This document shows, piece after piece, positions 9,373-20,768 of a stretch of DNA of 64,000 nucleotides. The DNA lies in the NCBI GenBank assembly GCA_047495785.1, contig JBLDXI010000013.1, positions 1 through 64,000 of the forward strand, written 5' to 3'. The stretch is from Lepidodermella squamata. Taxonomy: Eukaryota; Gastrotricha. The first letter of the stretch is position 1. Every line of letters starts with the position of its first letter. Under the pieces are notes generated by a model that did no database searches, was not told the DNA's origin, and saw only the letters and a program-made list of their open reading frames with translations. The position numbers and the translations under genes are program-made.

Positions 9373-9649
9373 GCTTCCCTATACGGGTGGCTGCCTTTTA
9401 TTTTACTTCCCTATATGGGTGGTCATGGCTTGAACAATTATAGGTTATAACTGGTATTATTTCTTAGATAATTACGTGAAATAATACCGTTATATTATGG
9501 TTTTTTTCAAATTGTCCTCTCTATTTTTGCAGCTATTGCTTCCCTTTATGGGTGGCTGTTTTTAATTTGCTTCCCTGTATGGGTGGCTTTGTCCATTTTA
9601 CTACCCAGACGGGTGCTAAAATTATTATAAGCTTCCCTTTATGGGTGGC
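9373..9649 (+). ncRNA. Tandem small-hairpin array, copy B
   Basis: Six hairpin units and the 11-bp inverted repeat, as in copy A. Confidence 0.7.
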
Positions 9650-9897
9650 CATGTCATTTATGCCATGTTCTCACTAGAGGCATGTCGCATTTTTGAGCGC
9701 AATTAGCGTCATCTCTACTGTTTTGCTCAATAATAACATTGTTATGTTCTCCTTTTTAGAAGAATATTACTGAAAGTAATTACGTCCACAGCGAGATCGA
9801 CTCTACCAACACCTTTGCCAAAAACTGAGGTAAATTGTGCCATTCCATTTCATTTTTAGAGATTATTTAACGATAGAGAGGATTTGTGACGTTTTCG

Positions 9898-9988
9898 TCC
9901 CTATCCCTATCTCTATCCCTATCTCTATCCCTATCCCTATCCCTATCCCTATCTCTATCTCCGTCCCTATCTCTATCTCTATCCCTAT
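9898..9988 (+). repeat. Second CCCTAT/CTCTAT array, copy B
   Basis: Same as the array at 3666, about 130 nt before the junction with telomeric repeats. Confidence 0.9.
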
Positions 9989-10119
9989 TTGTGGATTGAT
10001 AGTCATTTTCATAATAGGAAAGGGATTTTCCGCTATTTTTCGAGATTAACTGCGTCTCAAGTAGCATTAGAGCTAACTGCCGGGGTGCTTAGGCTACCTG
10101 TCTGGTAATTCTCTCCTAA

Positions 10120-10193
10120 CTAACCCTAACCCTAACCCTAACCCTAACCCTAACCCTAACCCTAACCCTAACCCTAACCCTAACCCTAACCCA
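10120..10193 (+). repeat. Telomeric array between PLE copies B and C
   Basis: About twelve CCCTAA repeats start at the 3' end of copy B and end in CCCACCCC at the truncated 5' edge of copy C. Confidence 0.95.
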
Positions 10194-10197
10194 CCCC

Positions 10198-12339
10198 ACG
10201 CGCTTCGTTACCTTGCTACGCCTTACGGACGAATTCCTGGCACTCGAGTTGGCCACGAATGGGACCATCGATGGTCCTCCTACCCAGCCTGGTGCTGCTG
10301 GCACGTCCTCAGGTAGGAAAATTAGCGATTCTACTTTTTCCCTAAGTACGAACTGTTTAACATGGGCAGATTTAGATTTCTTTAATTGCGAAGCCCTGAA
10401 AACCAATTCAAAATTCATTATTGACTTTTTATTTGCACGCCCCAGCGTATGGTACCTAACCTGTAGAATGGAACCCGGGCATCCAATGCGATGCCTTCGC
10501 TCCAATTTTCAAAACAACAAACTTTGGGTTCTTTGTCAGGAACATGCCTCTTGCTTTCACTCTGAAAAACAATTATGGTTTCACTTGGAGAATTGCCACC
10601 TACAGGATCTCTTTATTATCGAGGACATTCCTCGGCTTACCTCGCATTTATACGGGGTTAACATTTCTCTAATGGATAAATTACCAATCCACTCCTCGTC
10701 CCAACCAGCTTTGAATTTATCTGAGGACAATAAAAAATGGGAGAAGAAAGGTGTTATTGACCTCACCGGGAAACTATCTATCGAGTTAAAAAACCAGCTA
10801 TCCAAAGGTTTAAAATTTGTTAAACTTACTCGTAGTGATCTCCGTAATTCCATTTTTGAAGCAAAGGAAAAAATCGATGAACTCAAAGTAAAATTGAGTC
10901 GCAAATTGAGAAGAGACCTAAATTTAAAGCTCCGTAATGAGCTATCTAGTCTCAATAATGATATCCCCAACGTACCCTCAGATGTCTGGATTACCAAGAG
11001 CGATAAGGGCAATGTAGTGGTTGCAATCGCTAAAAATACCTACTGTAAAATGGGTGAGAAATTTCTTAACAATGCGACTACCTTTCGTAAGACTGAAACT
11101 GATGGCTTTACGGAATTCAGAAAATCTATCAATGACCTTAGAACAGAATGGCTAGCCTTCTCCCCTGATACCCTCAATAAATGGAAAAAAGTCTTTGTCA
11201 AATCGAAAAACCTCCGCACGAAATTCATTTACTTTCTTCCAAAACTCCACAAAGCAGCCGATGATGAAAGTCTTCTGAAAGTAAGACCCATCACCGACGG
11301 AACTAATACCTACACCTCTCAAGCTGACAAAACTCTGTATAAAAAATTACGTAAGGCAAGACTTAGCTTGACAACGGTCGTACACAGTAGCACAGAGGTT
11401 CTTAGCGAAATTCGGGCCTTGAATGATAGTGGAAAAAACCTGGATGAAGCAATCATCTGCACCGCTGATATCAGCGACATGTACAACCAAATCCCCCTTT
11501 TTGAAGCCGTAGACGGAGTGGCTTCCTACCTCAGAGAGCACGATATCCTAGAACCTGTTGAAAGACGCTTAGTATGCAAAGCCATTTACATTGTTTTGAG
11601 CTCAAGTTCTGTCAAATTCAATGACAAGTGGTATCGCCAAATTCAGGGTCTAGCTATGGGTGGTCATCTCTCCCCTTGGGTTGCTAATAATTGGCTCTAC
11701 ATACTTGAACGCAACCTGTGGATAATCCACTCACCCTTAGTAGGCTGTCGGTATCTTGATGACCTATTATCCATTTTTCTCAACAACCAGCGATCTGCTG
11801 AATTCATGAAAGAATACAGCCGTCTGCACCCCAATATAAAATTGGAAATTAACACTTCGGAGCATAGCGCCCAGTATTTGGACCTTATCATCTATAAGAA
11901 AGATGGTCGTGTAGAAACCGGTGTCTACTTCAAACCAACTGATAGCCTCTCTCTACTGAGCAACGGTTCGGAACACCCATCTCACATTTTTTCCGGAGTG
12001 ATAGAATCACAAATCTTGAGATACTCCCGAATTGCCTCAACTTTCAAAGACTGGGCTATAGCGGTACTCAGCCTATGTCATAGCCTCCTGAGAAGGGGAT
12101 ATACATGGACACTTGTGGCATCAACCATCAAGGGCACCTTGAAAAAATTGGAGAATAAGGAATGGCCCTTCATTAATAAGAAACTAACAAATAAACCATA
12201 CGAAACAATGCACGTCCTGCACTACGCAAAATCCCTTGAACCCGTATATAAAACCATTAAAAAACATGGTCGATTGGCACTTAAGCTGAATAAAAATAAT
12301 AGAAAGCGTTTCACCAAATCTGAATTTTCAGGAATGTAA
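10198..12339 (+). pseudogene. 5'-truncated PLE reverse transcriptase, copy C
   Basis: The frame is open from the truncation point to the normal stop and keeps the zinc-finger-like region and all RT motifs (TKSDKGN, KLHK, DISDMY, GLAMGGHLSP, YLDD). It lacks the Asn/Gly-rich N-terminus, the intron and the native start. Three amino-acid differences from copy B were noticed (Phe/Leu, Asn/Asp, Ala/Thr). The lack of disabling mutations implies a young insertion. Confidence 0.9.
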
Positions 12340-12540
12340 TGGTTGGTACCCAGCAATGCGAGCCTATTAGCTGGCAGCCTCAACAACACGCTGATGTGAA
12401 ATGATGATATTTGACTACAAATAAAAGAGAAAGGGGAATTACCACTGTCTTTTGAATTACTTTGGTTGCTAATCATGATCGTAACTTTACTCTTATACTC
12501 AGACTGGATCACCGGTAAGGAGTTTAGCTTCGGCCTCGTC

Positions 12541-13539
12541 ATGGACGCCAAGCGATATGCCCCACCGGGTGGTTTTCGCGCCCCAGTACCATCACCAGTC
12601 ACCTTCGGTCATCCGACGGTCGTCAGGCGTTCTTCGACGCCTTTGGTCGCACCGCGCCCGGCTGAAACGCCTCTTGACTCAGATACGGATAGTGACTCAT
12701 CAGAAGATGCGTTGCTTATGCCTGCCAACTCGGAACAGATCAGTGTTGAACCAGCAGACCTTGATGTCTCTATCCTGAACCCGCCTTTCGATCAGGCGAT
12801 CGGGAGCATCGATTTAGTCGTCGCCCCAGCTGCCAGTGTTTCACCGATAGCCAGCGTCTCACATCCCACGGCCGTCGACCTGGATCTTTTTGCAATTCCC
12901 GGTACACCCGCACTTACAGAACCACCAGTACGTAATGCGGACTTGGAGACAATGGCTAATGAGAACATCGATGTCGACGCACCTGGTACTTCATCCACTC
13001 CGATGCTATCTGCCGTACGCGAGGATGTCGATATCGATACGCCTGGTACTTCCTTCCCTCCGATGCTAGTTGCTGTAGCAGCTCCAACTCCACAAACCGG
13101 CGGCAAGCGCGTGCTGTCGTCTACTTGCTTCTTTCGTTCGCCAAGTGTGACTTCCTCGGGTCTGGCAAAACGAACCAAGGCTAATGTCACATGTGAATCA
13201 GATGTCGAAGATGATGACGATTTCTCCGTCACCTCAACACCGACGACATCCCAAGTTTCGAAGGCCCACAAGGTCAGTGGATCGCTACGTTACGAAGCGG
13301 AAAAACGGTTTTGGTTGGAACTCGTGGCCGATCCGGCTTGGATCGGCAAAGTGTTGTTCGTCAAGCCGGCAAAGGGTGAATTGATTTGTAAAATCAAGAA
13401 TTGCGGTTTCGGCTGCGTGAAAATAGGTGGTATGATCGGACACTTCACTGCCACGCATCCCTCAATGGCGCCGACGGCTACACGGCTGGCTGACCTGCGC
13501 ACAGAGAAAATGGCACTTCACTTATCGAAGCTGAAGTAA
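12541..13539 (+). CDS. PLE ORF2 accessory protein, copy C
   Basis: Complete 332-residue homologue of ORF2 of copy B with one Ile/Val difference noticed in the acidic patch. The terminal C-x4-C-x3-C-x8-H-x4-H motif and the preceding splice-acceptor-like tract are conserved. Confidence 0.8.
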   Translation: MDAKRYAPPGGFRAPVPSPVTFGHPTVVRRSSTPLVAPRPAETPLDSDTDSDSSEDALLMPANSEQISVEPADLDVSILNPPFDQAIGSIDLVVAPAASVSPIASVSHPTAVDLDLFAIPGTPALTEPPVRNADLETMANENIDVDAPGTSSTPMLSAVREDVDIDTPGTSFPPMLVAVAAPTPQTGGKRVLSSTCFFRSPSVTSSGLAKRTKANVTCESDVEDDDDFSVTSTPTTSQVSKAHKVSGSLRYEAEKRFWLELVADPAWIGKVLFVKPAKGELICKIKNCGFGCVKIGGMIGHFTATHPSMAPTATRLADLRTEKMALHLSKLK

Positions 13540-14093
13540 CTGAACAATTTCCTGATGTTTTGTTGTCTTTTTTCTTGTTGATGAATGCCTGTAGGCGAGA
13601 AATTGTTGAATTGTTGAACGATGAACACAGGCTCTGGAATAAAATGAAATGTTGAAACTAGATTTGGCTGTCTTTTGTTTTTTACTTGGTGTCAAAAAGA
13701 GTCTAAACTTGCTGTCTTATTGAAAGGTCAAAGCCAGGCAAAACCTTCACAGATGAATTAAAAAAATCTCTTGTTTCAACGGCGGATCTCAGGAAAGTCG
13801 ATACTCAGATAAATTAAAAAAGGATCACCCTAAAAAACTAATGGGTCAGGATAGTATGAGGCAGCATGGGAATCATCTCCGTCTGCGTGAAGAGGGAGGG
13901 ATAATGTCATAGTACTAAACGAGTACTCAATACAGCAGGAACACGGGATTGTCAACAAGACATATGATACTGCCTATTTGGGTCCCTACCCCAACCATAT
14001 CTACATATAGGGAATGAATACTAAGATAGCGGAGTAGACAATAGAGATACTGAGGGTAGGATAACGAGACTAAAACCCGGAGATAGGGCAAGA

Positions 14094-14334
14094 TCTATCT
14101 CTATCTCTATCCCTATCTCTATCTCTATCCCTATCCATATCCCTATCCCTATCCTTATCCTTATCCCTATCCTTATCCTTATCCTTATCCTTATCCCTAT
14201 CCCTATCCGTATCCTTATCCTTATCCTTATCCCTATCCCTATCCCTATCCGTATCCGTATCTCTATCCCTATCCCTATCCCTATCCCTATCCCTATCCCT
14301 ATCCTTATCTCTATCCACACCCCTATCCTTATCT
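14094..14334 (+). repeat. Internal CCCTAT/CTTATC array, copy C
   Basis: Same array as in A and B, but with more CCCTAT, fewer CCTCAT variants and a different length. Confidence 0.92.
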
Positions 14335-14530
14335 TGATCTATGATAAGAATATGATTAGAGATTGTGGAGATAAGAGGGCGGGAGAGCCGGAGGAAGGGC
14401 ATATGAGTACATTTGGCATTTATTTCAACTACTTCGAAGTTGGAAAACCTATTCCGAACTTCATCCCTATTCTGGCTAGGATGACCTTGAAATAGCATGC
14501 GGCTATTATTCCCGCCAAAAGCCATGTGCT

Positions 14531-14573
14531 CGCCACGTGGCGCAGTAGAAAGACGGTAGCGCTGTTTATAAAC
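14531..14573 (+). promoter_or_regulatory. Putative PLE promoter, copy C
   Basis: Palindromic E-box (14531-14542) and GTTTATAAAC (14564-14573), unchanged from copies A and B. Confidence 0.55.
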
Positions 14574-14615
14574 GCTGCTCATTCGATTCATTATCTCTAC
14601 GCTTAACAAATACTA

Positions 14616-14684
14616 GCAACTGAAGTCACTGATGAGCCTGTTACCCCCAGGCGAAACCGGTCTGACTATTCACGGGGTTGTTGC
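14616..14684 (+). ncRNA. Type I hammerhead ribozyme, copy C
   Basis: Core and stems as in copy A. The one difference seen (C to T) lies in the stem I internal loop, where pairing is not affected. Predicted cleavage after C14662. Confidence 0.92.
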
Positions 14685-14771
14685 TTTTTCATTCTAGACT
14701 GTTTTTTCGAGTATAGCCAGTTATAAATGGCATTTTTCCGCATAATTTTAATTGTTTTATTTATAGCTATT

Positions 14772-15048
14772 GCTTCCCTATACGGGTGGCTGCCTTTTAT
14801 TTTACTTCCCTATATGGGTGGTCATGGCTTGAACAATTATAGGTTATAACTGGTATTATTTCTTAGATAATTACGTGAAATAATACCGTTATATTATGGT
14901 TTTTTTCAAATTGTCCTCTCTATTTTTGCAGCTATTGCTTCCCTTTATGGGTGGCTGTTTTTGATTTGCTTCCCTGTAAGGGTGGCCTTGTCCATTTTAC
15001 TACCCAGACGGGTGCTAAAATTATTATAAGCTTCCCTTTATGGGTGGC
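14772..15048 (+). ncRNA. Tandem small-hairpin array, copy C
   Basis: Six units as in A and B. In unit 4 the change from A/B (GTAT to GTAA) falls in the loop and leaves the CCC/GGG stem intact. Confidence 0.7.
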
Positions 15049-15296
15049 TATGTCATTTATGCCATGTTCTCACTAGAGGCATGTCGCATTTTTGAGCGCA
15101 ATTAGCGTCATCTCTACTGTTTTGCTCAATAATAACATTGTTATGTTCTCCTTTTTAGAAGAATATTACTGAAAGTAATTACGTCCACAGCGAGATCGAC
15201 TCTACCAACACCTTTGCCAAAAACTGAGGTAAATTGTGCCTTTCCATTTCATTTTTAGAGATTATTTAACGATAGAGAGGATTTGTGACGTTTTCG

Positions 15297-15387
15297 TCCC
15301 TATCCCTATCTCTATCCCTATCCCTATCTCTATCCCTATCCCTATCCCTATCTCTATCTCCATCCCTATCTCTATCTCTATCCCTAT
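15297..15387 (+). repeat. Second CCCTAT/CTCTAT array, copy C
   Basis: Equivalent of the arrays at 3666 and 9898, with hexamers permuted. Confidence 0.9.
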
Positions 15388-15518
15388 TTGTGGATTGATA
15401 GTCATTTTCATAATAGGAAAGGGATTTTCCGCTATTTTTCGAGATTAACTGCGTCTCAAGTAGCATTAGAGCTAACTGCCGGGGTGCTTAGGCTACCTGT
15501 CTGGTAATTCTCTCCTAA

Positions 15519-15710
15519 CTAACCCTAACCCTAACCCTAACCCAACCCACACTAACCCTAACCCTAACCCTAACCCTAACCCTAACCCTAACCCTAACCC
15601 TAACCCTAACCCTAACCCTAACCCTAACCCTAACCCTAACCCTAACCCTAACCCTAACCCAACCCTAACCCCCTAACCCTAACCCTAACCCTAACCCTAA
15701 CCCTAACCCC
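15519..15710 (+). repeat. Telomeric array between PLE copy C and U1
   Basis: About 30 CCCTAA repeats with three imperfections (CCCAACCCACACTAA near 15541, CCCAACCC near 15659, CCCCCTAA near 15670), then CCCCAATC at the edge of U1. Confidence 0.95.
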
Positions 15711-15711
15711 A

Positions 15712-15861
15712 ATCTTGAAACACATCATCAAAAAACACCCGGGCAACACTAGTAACGCTGAATCCATGTGTGCAAATTACTTCAGAGCCTTCAACATTCA
15801 ATCATTCGGCTGGTTGGATATAGCTGATTTGTTAGCCAGGTACCCTCTGCGTAAAAAATGA
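15712..15861 (+). pseudogene. Coding remnant at 5' edge of U1
   Basis: A 49-codon frame, open from the telomeric junction to TGA at 15859, with ordinary protein composition (for example FNIQSFGWLDIADLLARYP). It has no start codon and probably is the C-terminus of a protein of a larger element cut off by 5' truncation. I do not recognise the family. Confidence 0.4.
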
Positions 15862-15874
15862 TGACAGGGAAAAT

Positions 15875-16000
15875 AACTGTTTACCACCGTGTACCATTTA
15901 TCAACCGTTTCAAATTATGTTCCTAACTAAATGTATGCATATTGTTGGCTCTTGGAAAGACAAAATAAAGGAAGAACTTGTTGATTTTATCAGTTGTTAA
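15875..16000 (+). pseudogene. Second coding remnant in U1
   Basis: A 41-codon frame that aligns with the end of the ORF at 20769-20954 in U2; both end in the pattern MHIVG-[ST]-W...IKEE..DFI-x-C and stop. The two differ by a 3-nt indel and by many substitutions that keep the frame, which suggests past coding constraint. Upstream the frame is lost by a single-base difference from U2. Confidence 0.4.
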
Positions 16001-16619
16001 ACATTTTTACTGCGGATACGGATAAGCAAATGTAACCGAATCAACTAATAAAAGAACGTATTGTAAAGAAATTGTGTGCCTTTTTTATAAGAAAGTAAAC
16101 ACATTCCATTGTTTTCCAAACAAATTACCTTGGAGACACAGACCCAACATAGCGCGGCAAAACAGAAAAACATAAATATTCAATCGATAGTTCAAAATAT
16201 CGATAGTTGGTGCAGGTTTACAATTATTGGATGAGCAAGATACTGGACAAGTTATTAGGGTTGAGAATTGATTCCAGCTTGATGGAAACTTGAATTATTT
16301 AATTTGGTCGTAATTTCTGAAATTCTACGGTGAATTGGGATTGCAAAACCCACACCTACCCTAAACTAACCCTAACCAGAACCCTGAACCTAACCGAAAC
16401 CAGAACCTTCCTGAACGGAAGGCTAGTCGCCTAAATCGCCGTATTGGGATTGCGAAACCCACACCTACCCTGAACTAACCCTAACCAGAACCCTGAAACT
16501 AACCTTAACCAGTTCCCTCCTGAACTGAAGGTTGATCGGAAGTTTCCTGAGCTGCAGGCTAAACGGAACCCTCCTGAAGCGAAAGCCTGGACATGATCCT
16601 GATCACGTATTTGTGCTTT

Positions 16620-19600
16620 GAGAACATGAATGCGGACATTTCATACTCTGTAAAATCTAGTTTGCCCTTCGAATTTCATGTCAACTTGATAGATTCTCAG
16701 CCAATTTCAGAATTATTCACAGGCATAGTGTTATAAGGTCTCCAGATGACGAATAGGTCGCCTAAAACCATGTACGGTTAACGGTAAAAGCTCCAAATAG
16801 GTTCAAGATGACCTATTTTGAGTTTGAGATATTCACTTTTGGCATTTCAAAATAATTCATAATTTCTCGGATCTTCAGTCAATTGGCGATTAAGCGCATG
16901 GAAATAGTATTATCGGGTCCGCTGATGGCGGAAATGTGGTCGAAAATCATGTTTGGTCAACGGAAAAGGTTCCAGATCGATTCCAGATGACCTTATTTAA
17001 TTTTAAGAATTTCACCTTTGGTACTGCCAAAGAAATTCATATTTATTCGGATCTTGGGTGAATTTTCTAGCGTTGGAATGGAAATCATATTTTCGGATCC
17101 GCCGATCAAGATAATGTGGTCAAAACCCTTGCACGGTGAACAGAAAAGGTTTCAGATCGATTCCAAGTGTGCTATTTTGAGATCCTAAAATTGACTTTTG
17201 GCATTTCAAATAATTTCATAATTTTTCGGATCATCATGCATTTCTTGATTAAACTGTTGGACATGGCGTTATCGAGTCCGCTTAACGCGGGGATGTGGTC
17301 AGTGGATATGTTCGGCCAATGACAAAGGTTCCAGATCGATTCCAAGTGACCTACTTCAGTTTTCAGATTTTCACTTTCGGATTTTATAAAAATATTGATT
17401 ATCCCTCGGATCTTCAGGCGGTTGTCGATTAATCAAATAAGCATCATCGGGTCCACCAACAACGATTGTGGGGTTGAGACCATGCACTGGTAACGTAAAA
17501 GGTTCCAGCGAGGTACCAATTGACCTTTGTGAGTAATGTAGAAGCCATGTTTGGCTTTTCAAATTTCATCTCAACATGACGAATCCTAAGCCAATTTGTG
17601 AATTATTTACAGGAATCGTGCTATCAGGTCCGCTGATGGCGATTACGTGGTTGAAAACCATGTACGGTGAAGGGAAAAGGTTCCAGATCGTTCAAAAATG
17701 ACCCATTTTGAGTTCGATCTGGTCACGGTTGACGTTTCAAATTTCATCTAAACTTACCGGATTCGGAGCCAATTGGTGAAATATTGACAGGAATAGTACT
17801 TTCAAGACAGCTGATGACGAATATCAAGTCGAAAAACACACCCGATTCGAGATAAAGGTTCCAGATCGATCCCAAATGACATACTTTAAGTTGGAAATTA
17901 TCACTTTTGGACTATTTGGACCTTTCAAAATAGTCAGGGATTTCTCGGATTCCCATGCTTTTGCCGATTAAATACATGGAATTGGTACTTTCAGGGCTCC
18001 TGAGCACGAATATGATGCCAGATTCGCGAGGGAATCTCGGAAAAAGGTTCCAGGTCGTTTCCAAATGACCTAGTTTGAACTTGATGTTTTGTAATTAAGC
18101 ATTTCGAAATTATTCATGAATTCTCGGATCTTGAGGGGATTTTCGGCTATTGGAATGAAATAGTACTATCGGGTCAACCGATCATGAATGTGTCGTCCAA
18201 ACCTTGGTACGGTGAACAAAAAAAGGTTCCAGAACGATTCCAAGTGACCCACTTCGGGCTTCAAATGTTCACTTTTGGCATCTTAAAATAATTCATTATT
18301 CCTCGAATTTTCTGGCACTGGTCGATTAATCGCATGGAAATAGTATTATCGGGTCCGCTAATGACGATTACGTGGTTGAAAACCATGTACGGTGAAGGGA
18401 AAAGGTTCCAGATCGGTTCCAGATGGCCTATTTTGAGATCGACCTGGTCACGGTTGACCTTTCAAATTTCATCTATACTTCCCGGATTCTTGGTCACTTC
18501 GTGAATAAATCGCGGGAATAGTAATGTCAGGTCCGCCGATAAAGAATATCAAATCGGATTAAGAAGGCTGTCTACCATAAAGGTTCCAGAGCGAATCGAA
18601 ATCACCTATTTTGAAGTTGAAAATAATTTGTTACCTTTCAGTTTTGATTTTAACTTGACGGATCCTGAGCCATTTGGTGAGAAATTTACGGGAATAGCAC
18701 AATCAGGTCCGCTGATGAGGAATATCAAGTCGAAAAACACACCCGATTCGCGATAAAAGATCCAGATCGATCCCAAATGACCTACTTGGATTTTTAAATT
18801 TTCATGTTTGACCTTTCAAATGGGTTGTTAAATTGTCGGATTCTTCGCCAATTTGTGAATAATTTACAGGAATCATGATATGAGGTCCGCTGATGACGAT
18901 AACGTGGTTGAAAACCGTGTACGGTGAAGGGAAAAGGTTCCAGACCGATCCCAAATGACCTACTTTGACTTTTAAATTTTCATGATTGACCTTTCAAATT
19001 TGATCTTAACTTATCGGATTCTCGGCCAGTTTGTGAATAATTTACAGGAATCGTGCTATCAGGTCCGCTGATGGCGATTACGTGGTTGAAAACCATGTAC
19101 GGTGAAGGGAAAAGGTTCCAGATCGTTCAAAAATGACCCATTTTGAGTTCGATCTGGTCACCGTTGACGTTTCAAATTTCATCTAAACTTACCGGATTCA
19201 GAACCAATTGGTGAAATATTTATGGGAATAGTACTTTCGAGTCAGCTGATGACGAATATCAGGTCGGATCAAGACGGCTGTCGACAATAAAGGTTCCGGA
19301 GCGAACTAAAATCATCGATTTCGAAATTGGGATTTTCACTTTTGGCATTTCAAAATAATTCATAACTTCTCGGATCTTCAGTCAATTGCCGATTAATCGC
19401 ATGGAAATAGCAATATCGGGTCCGCTGATGACGGAAATATGGTTGAAAACCATGTACGGTGAAGGGAAAAGGTTCCAGATCGGTTCCAGATGACCTACTT
19501 TGAGATTTTAAAATTTCACTTCGTCCGGTTCAAATTCTTCAACAATTCCGGTGATCCTGAGTTAACTGTTGATTAAACACAAAGAATAAGTAAAATAGGG

Positions 19601-19700
19601 TCCGCTGATCACGGAAATCATATCCAAAACGAGGTGCGTCTAATATTGAGGGTTCCAGATTTATTTAACGTGACCTGTTGGGTCATAATTTTGTGAAATT
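16620..19700 (+). repeat. Diverged ~178-bp satellite monomers, U1
   Basis: About 17 tandem monomers, each with the landmarks GGTTCCAGATCG, TGACCTA, TTTTGAG, TCACTTTTGGCATTTCAAA, a TCGGAT box, GGAAATAGT and GGTCCGCTGATG. Spacing of GGTTCCAG measured over seven monomers is 174-188 nt. Monomers are strongly diverged within the unit, while the same position in different units is nearly identical, so whole units, not monomers, have been copied. Confidence 0.9.
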
Positions 19701-20041
19701 ACTTGCTCATTTATTTCGCTTGTTAAGTTTTCATTCCCGCTGAATACGATTGGCGTAACGAGGAGGTGCCCCTTCAGGGGATGCATCTGCACTTGTCAGT
19801 TTTGCCCGCTTCTTGTGTTCATGCTGTAATTTGTAGTTGGATTTTGAAAAATATCTTGGAAATAATTTTTTATGTGCTCTAGTTTGCACGTGACTTGAGC
19901 TTGGAATCTTATTTGATTCATAAAGGATGACTCGCTAATTAAATACAACGCATGAATAAGATCCATGTGACTTGACTTGGCACGACGATTGGCAAAATCT
20001 GGCAACAGAATAATTTACGCAGCCATTCAATCAAAAAAGCT

Positions 20042-20049
20042 TATAAAAG
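20042..20049 (+). promoter_or_regulatory. TATA-like box in U1
   Basis: TATAAAAG occurs between the satellite part and the hairpin array, with counterparts in U2 and U3. A promoter here could make a transcript running through the hairpins and 3' end into telomeric repeats. Function is inferred from sequence only. Confidence 0.3.
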
Positions 20050-20290
20050 TCTTTCTCGAAGACTGTAAAATTATCAATCGCCTTCAACAGCACTATCTGT
20101 TAAACTTTGTTTTCAACATATAGTAAGTTTGAGGACACTAGTGTAAAACCCTTCATAACTTTTGCTTCAACGTTTGACGAATATTACCTAAGTAATTTTT
20201 TCAAAGTTATGAAACTGTTCCAAGGCAGTAGACTTATGTTGAAATGTTTACAATTTATTTATTTCTAATTCTATCCTTTGTAATTTCCCT

Positions 20291-20460
20291 GACTCCCCTG
20301 GGTCATGGTGAAATATTGAGAATTTGCCTGACTCCCCTGGGTCACGGTAAAATAAATAATTTCCCTGACTCCCCTGGGTCATGGTGAAATATTAATAATT
20401 TGCCTGACTCCCCTGGGTCATGGTAAAATAATTTCAAACAGAAAATGACTCCCCTGGGTC
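20291..20460 (+). ncRNA. Five tandem GACTCCCCTGGGTC hairpins, U1
   Basis: Units at 20291, 20330, 20367, 20406 and 20447, spaced 37-41 nt. Each can fold as GACTC/GGGTC (one T-G wobble) around CCCT. Spacers are AT-rich. The same motif with covarying stems occurs in element 2b. Confidence 0.65.
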
Positions 20461-20635
20461 ATTCTTCTGATTTATTTTGAATACAATTTTTGTCCGAGTT
20501 CCTTTGAGCCATTTGTCGGGAATTTTTATCGGATCTCAGTATTATCGCGGAGTGGTTAGGGACACATAATTTTTGTGATGAAGAATTATCATAAACATAA
20601 AAATGATGCTCATCTTGGATCCCTATGATGGAGTA

Positions 20636-20712
20636 ATGGTAGGGCCCGGTTTGACTCTCGGTAAAACGAGAGGCCCCGGTTTGCAGCTCGTCTGTATTAA
20701 ACTATTACCAAT
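20636..20712 (+). ncRNA. Folded 3' end of U1
   Basis: TGGTA (20637-20641) can pair with TACCA (20705-20709); GGGCC with GGCCC inside; then a perfect hairpin CTCTCG-GTAAAA-CGAGAG (20655-20672). The motif CGGTTTGCAGCTCGTCTGTA follows the hairpin. The unit then reads ATAACCCTAACAACTC, so telomeric repeats are not extended at this copy. Confidence 0.65.
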
Positions 20713-20768
20713 AACCCTAACAACTCTCGCCCGTTCGGTCCAATGGATCACCATGAAACTGAATTAGG

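Larger units (their letters stand above)
3899..10120 (+). mobile_element. Full-length telomere-attached Penelope-like element, copy B
   Basis: The 6.2-kb element begins immediately after one CCCTAAC of copy A and ends in CTAACTAACCCTAAC, continuing into a telomeric array. Order: short leader, intron-containing RT gene (4004-6964), ORF2 (to 8164), CCCTAT array, promoter, hammerhead ribozyme, hairpin array, second CCCTAT array, 3' end. All ORFs are intact, so it is a candidate active copy. Sense is +, with the 3' end proximal, as expected if the G-strand telomere overhang primed reverse transcription. The absence of an endonuclease and the telomeric location fit the endonuclease-minus PLE group (Athena, Coprina). 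Confidence 0.93.
10197..15520 (+). mobile_element. Penelope-like element copy C, 5'-truncated
   Basis: Begins at the equivalent of copy B 4823, inside the RT gene, and runs to the 3' end. The RT remainder and ORF2 are uninterrupted. It differs from B by scattered substitutions and by rearrangements in the CCCTAT arrays, more than A differs from B. Confidence 0.93.
15711..20712 (+). mobile_element. Family-2 unit U1 (satellite-bearing telomeric element)
   Basis: A 5-kb unit: short coding remnants (15712-16000), a 370-bp AT-rich part that also occurs at 17-391, a degenerate telomere-like stretch (16357-16510), about 17 diverged ~178-bp monomers (16620-19700), a spacer with TATAAAAG at 20042, five small hairpins (20291-20460) and a folded 3' end (20636-20712) closing with ATAACCCTAA. 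No complete ORF is present. I infer a 5'-truncated or non-autonomous retroelement whose 3' end targets telomeric DNA; it could use the RT of family 1. Confidence 0.7.

Noticed and set aside
15841-15870. 28-nt GT-AG intron linking the two U1 coding remnants
   Set aside because: It would be shorter than any intron seen here (49 nt minimum) and too short for splicing.
18715-18760. CTGATGAG...CGAAAA strings in satellite monomers as extra hammerheads
   Set aside because: The CTGATGA and GAAA strings have roughly the right spacing, but nothing between them pairs as stem II, and no stem I or stem III partner is present.
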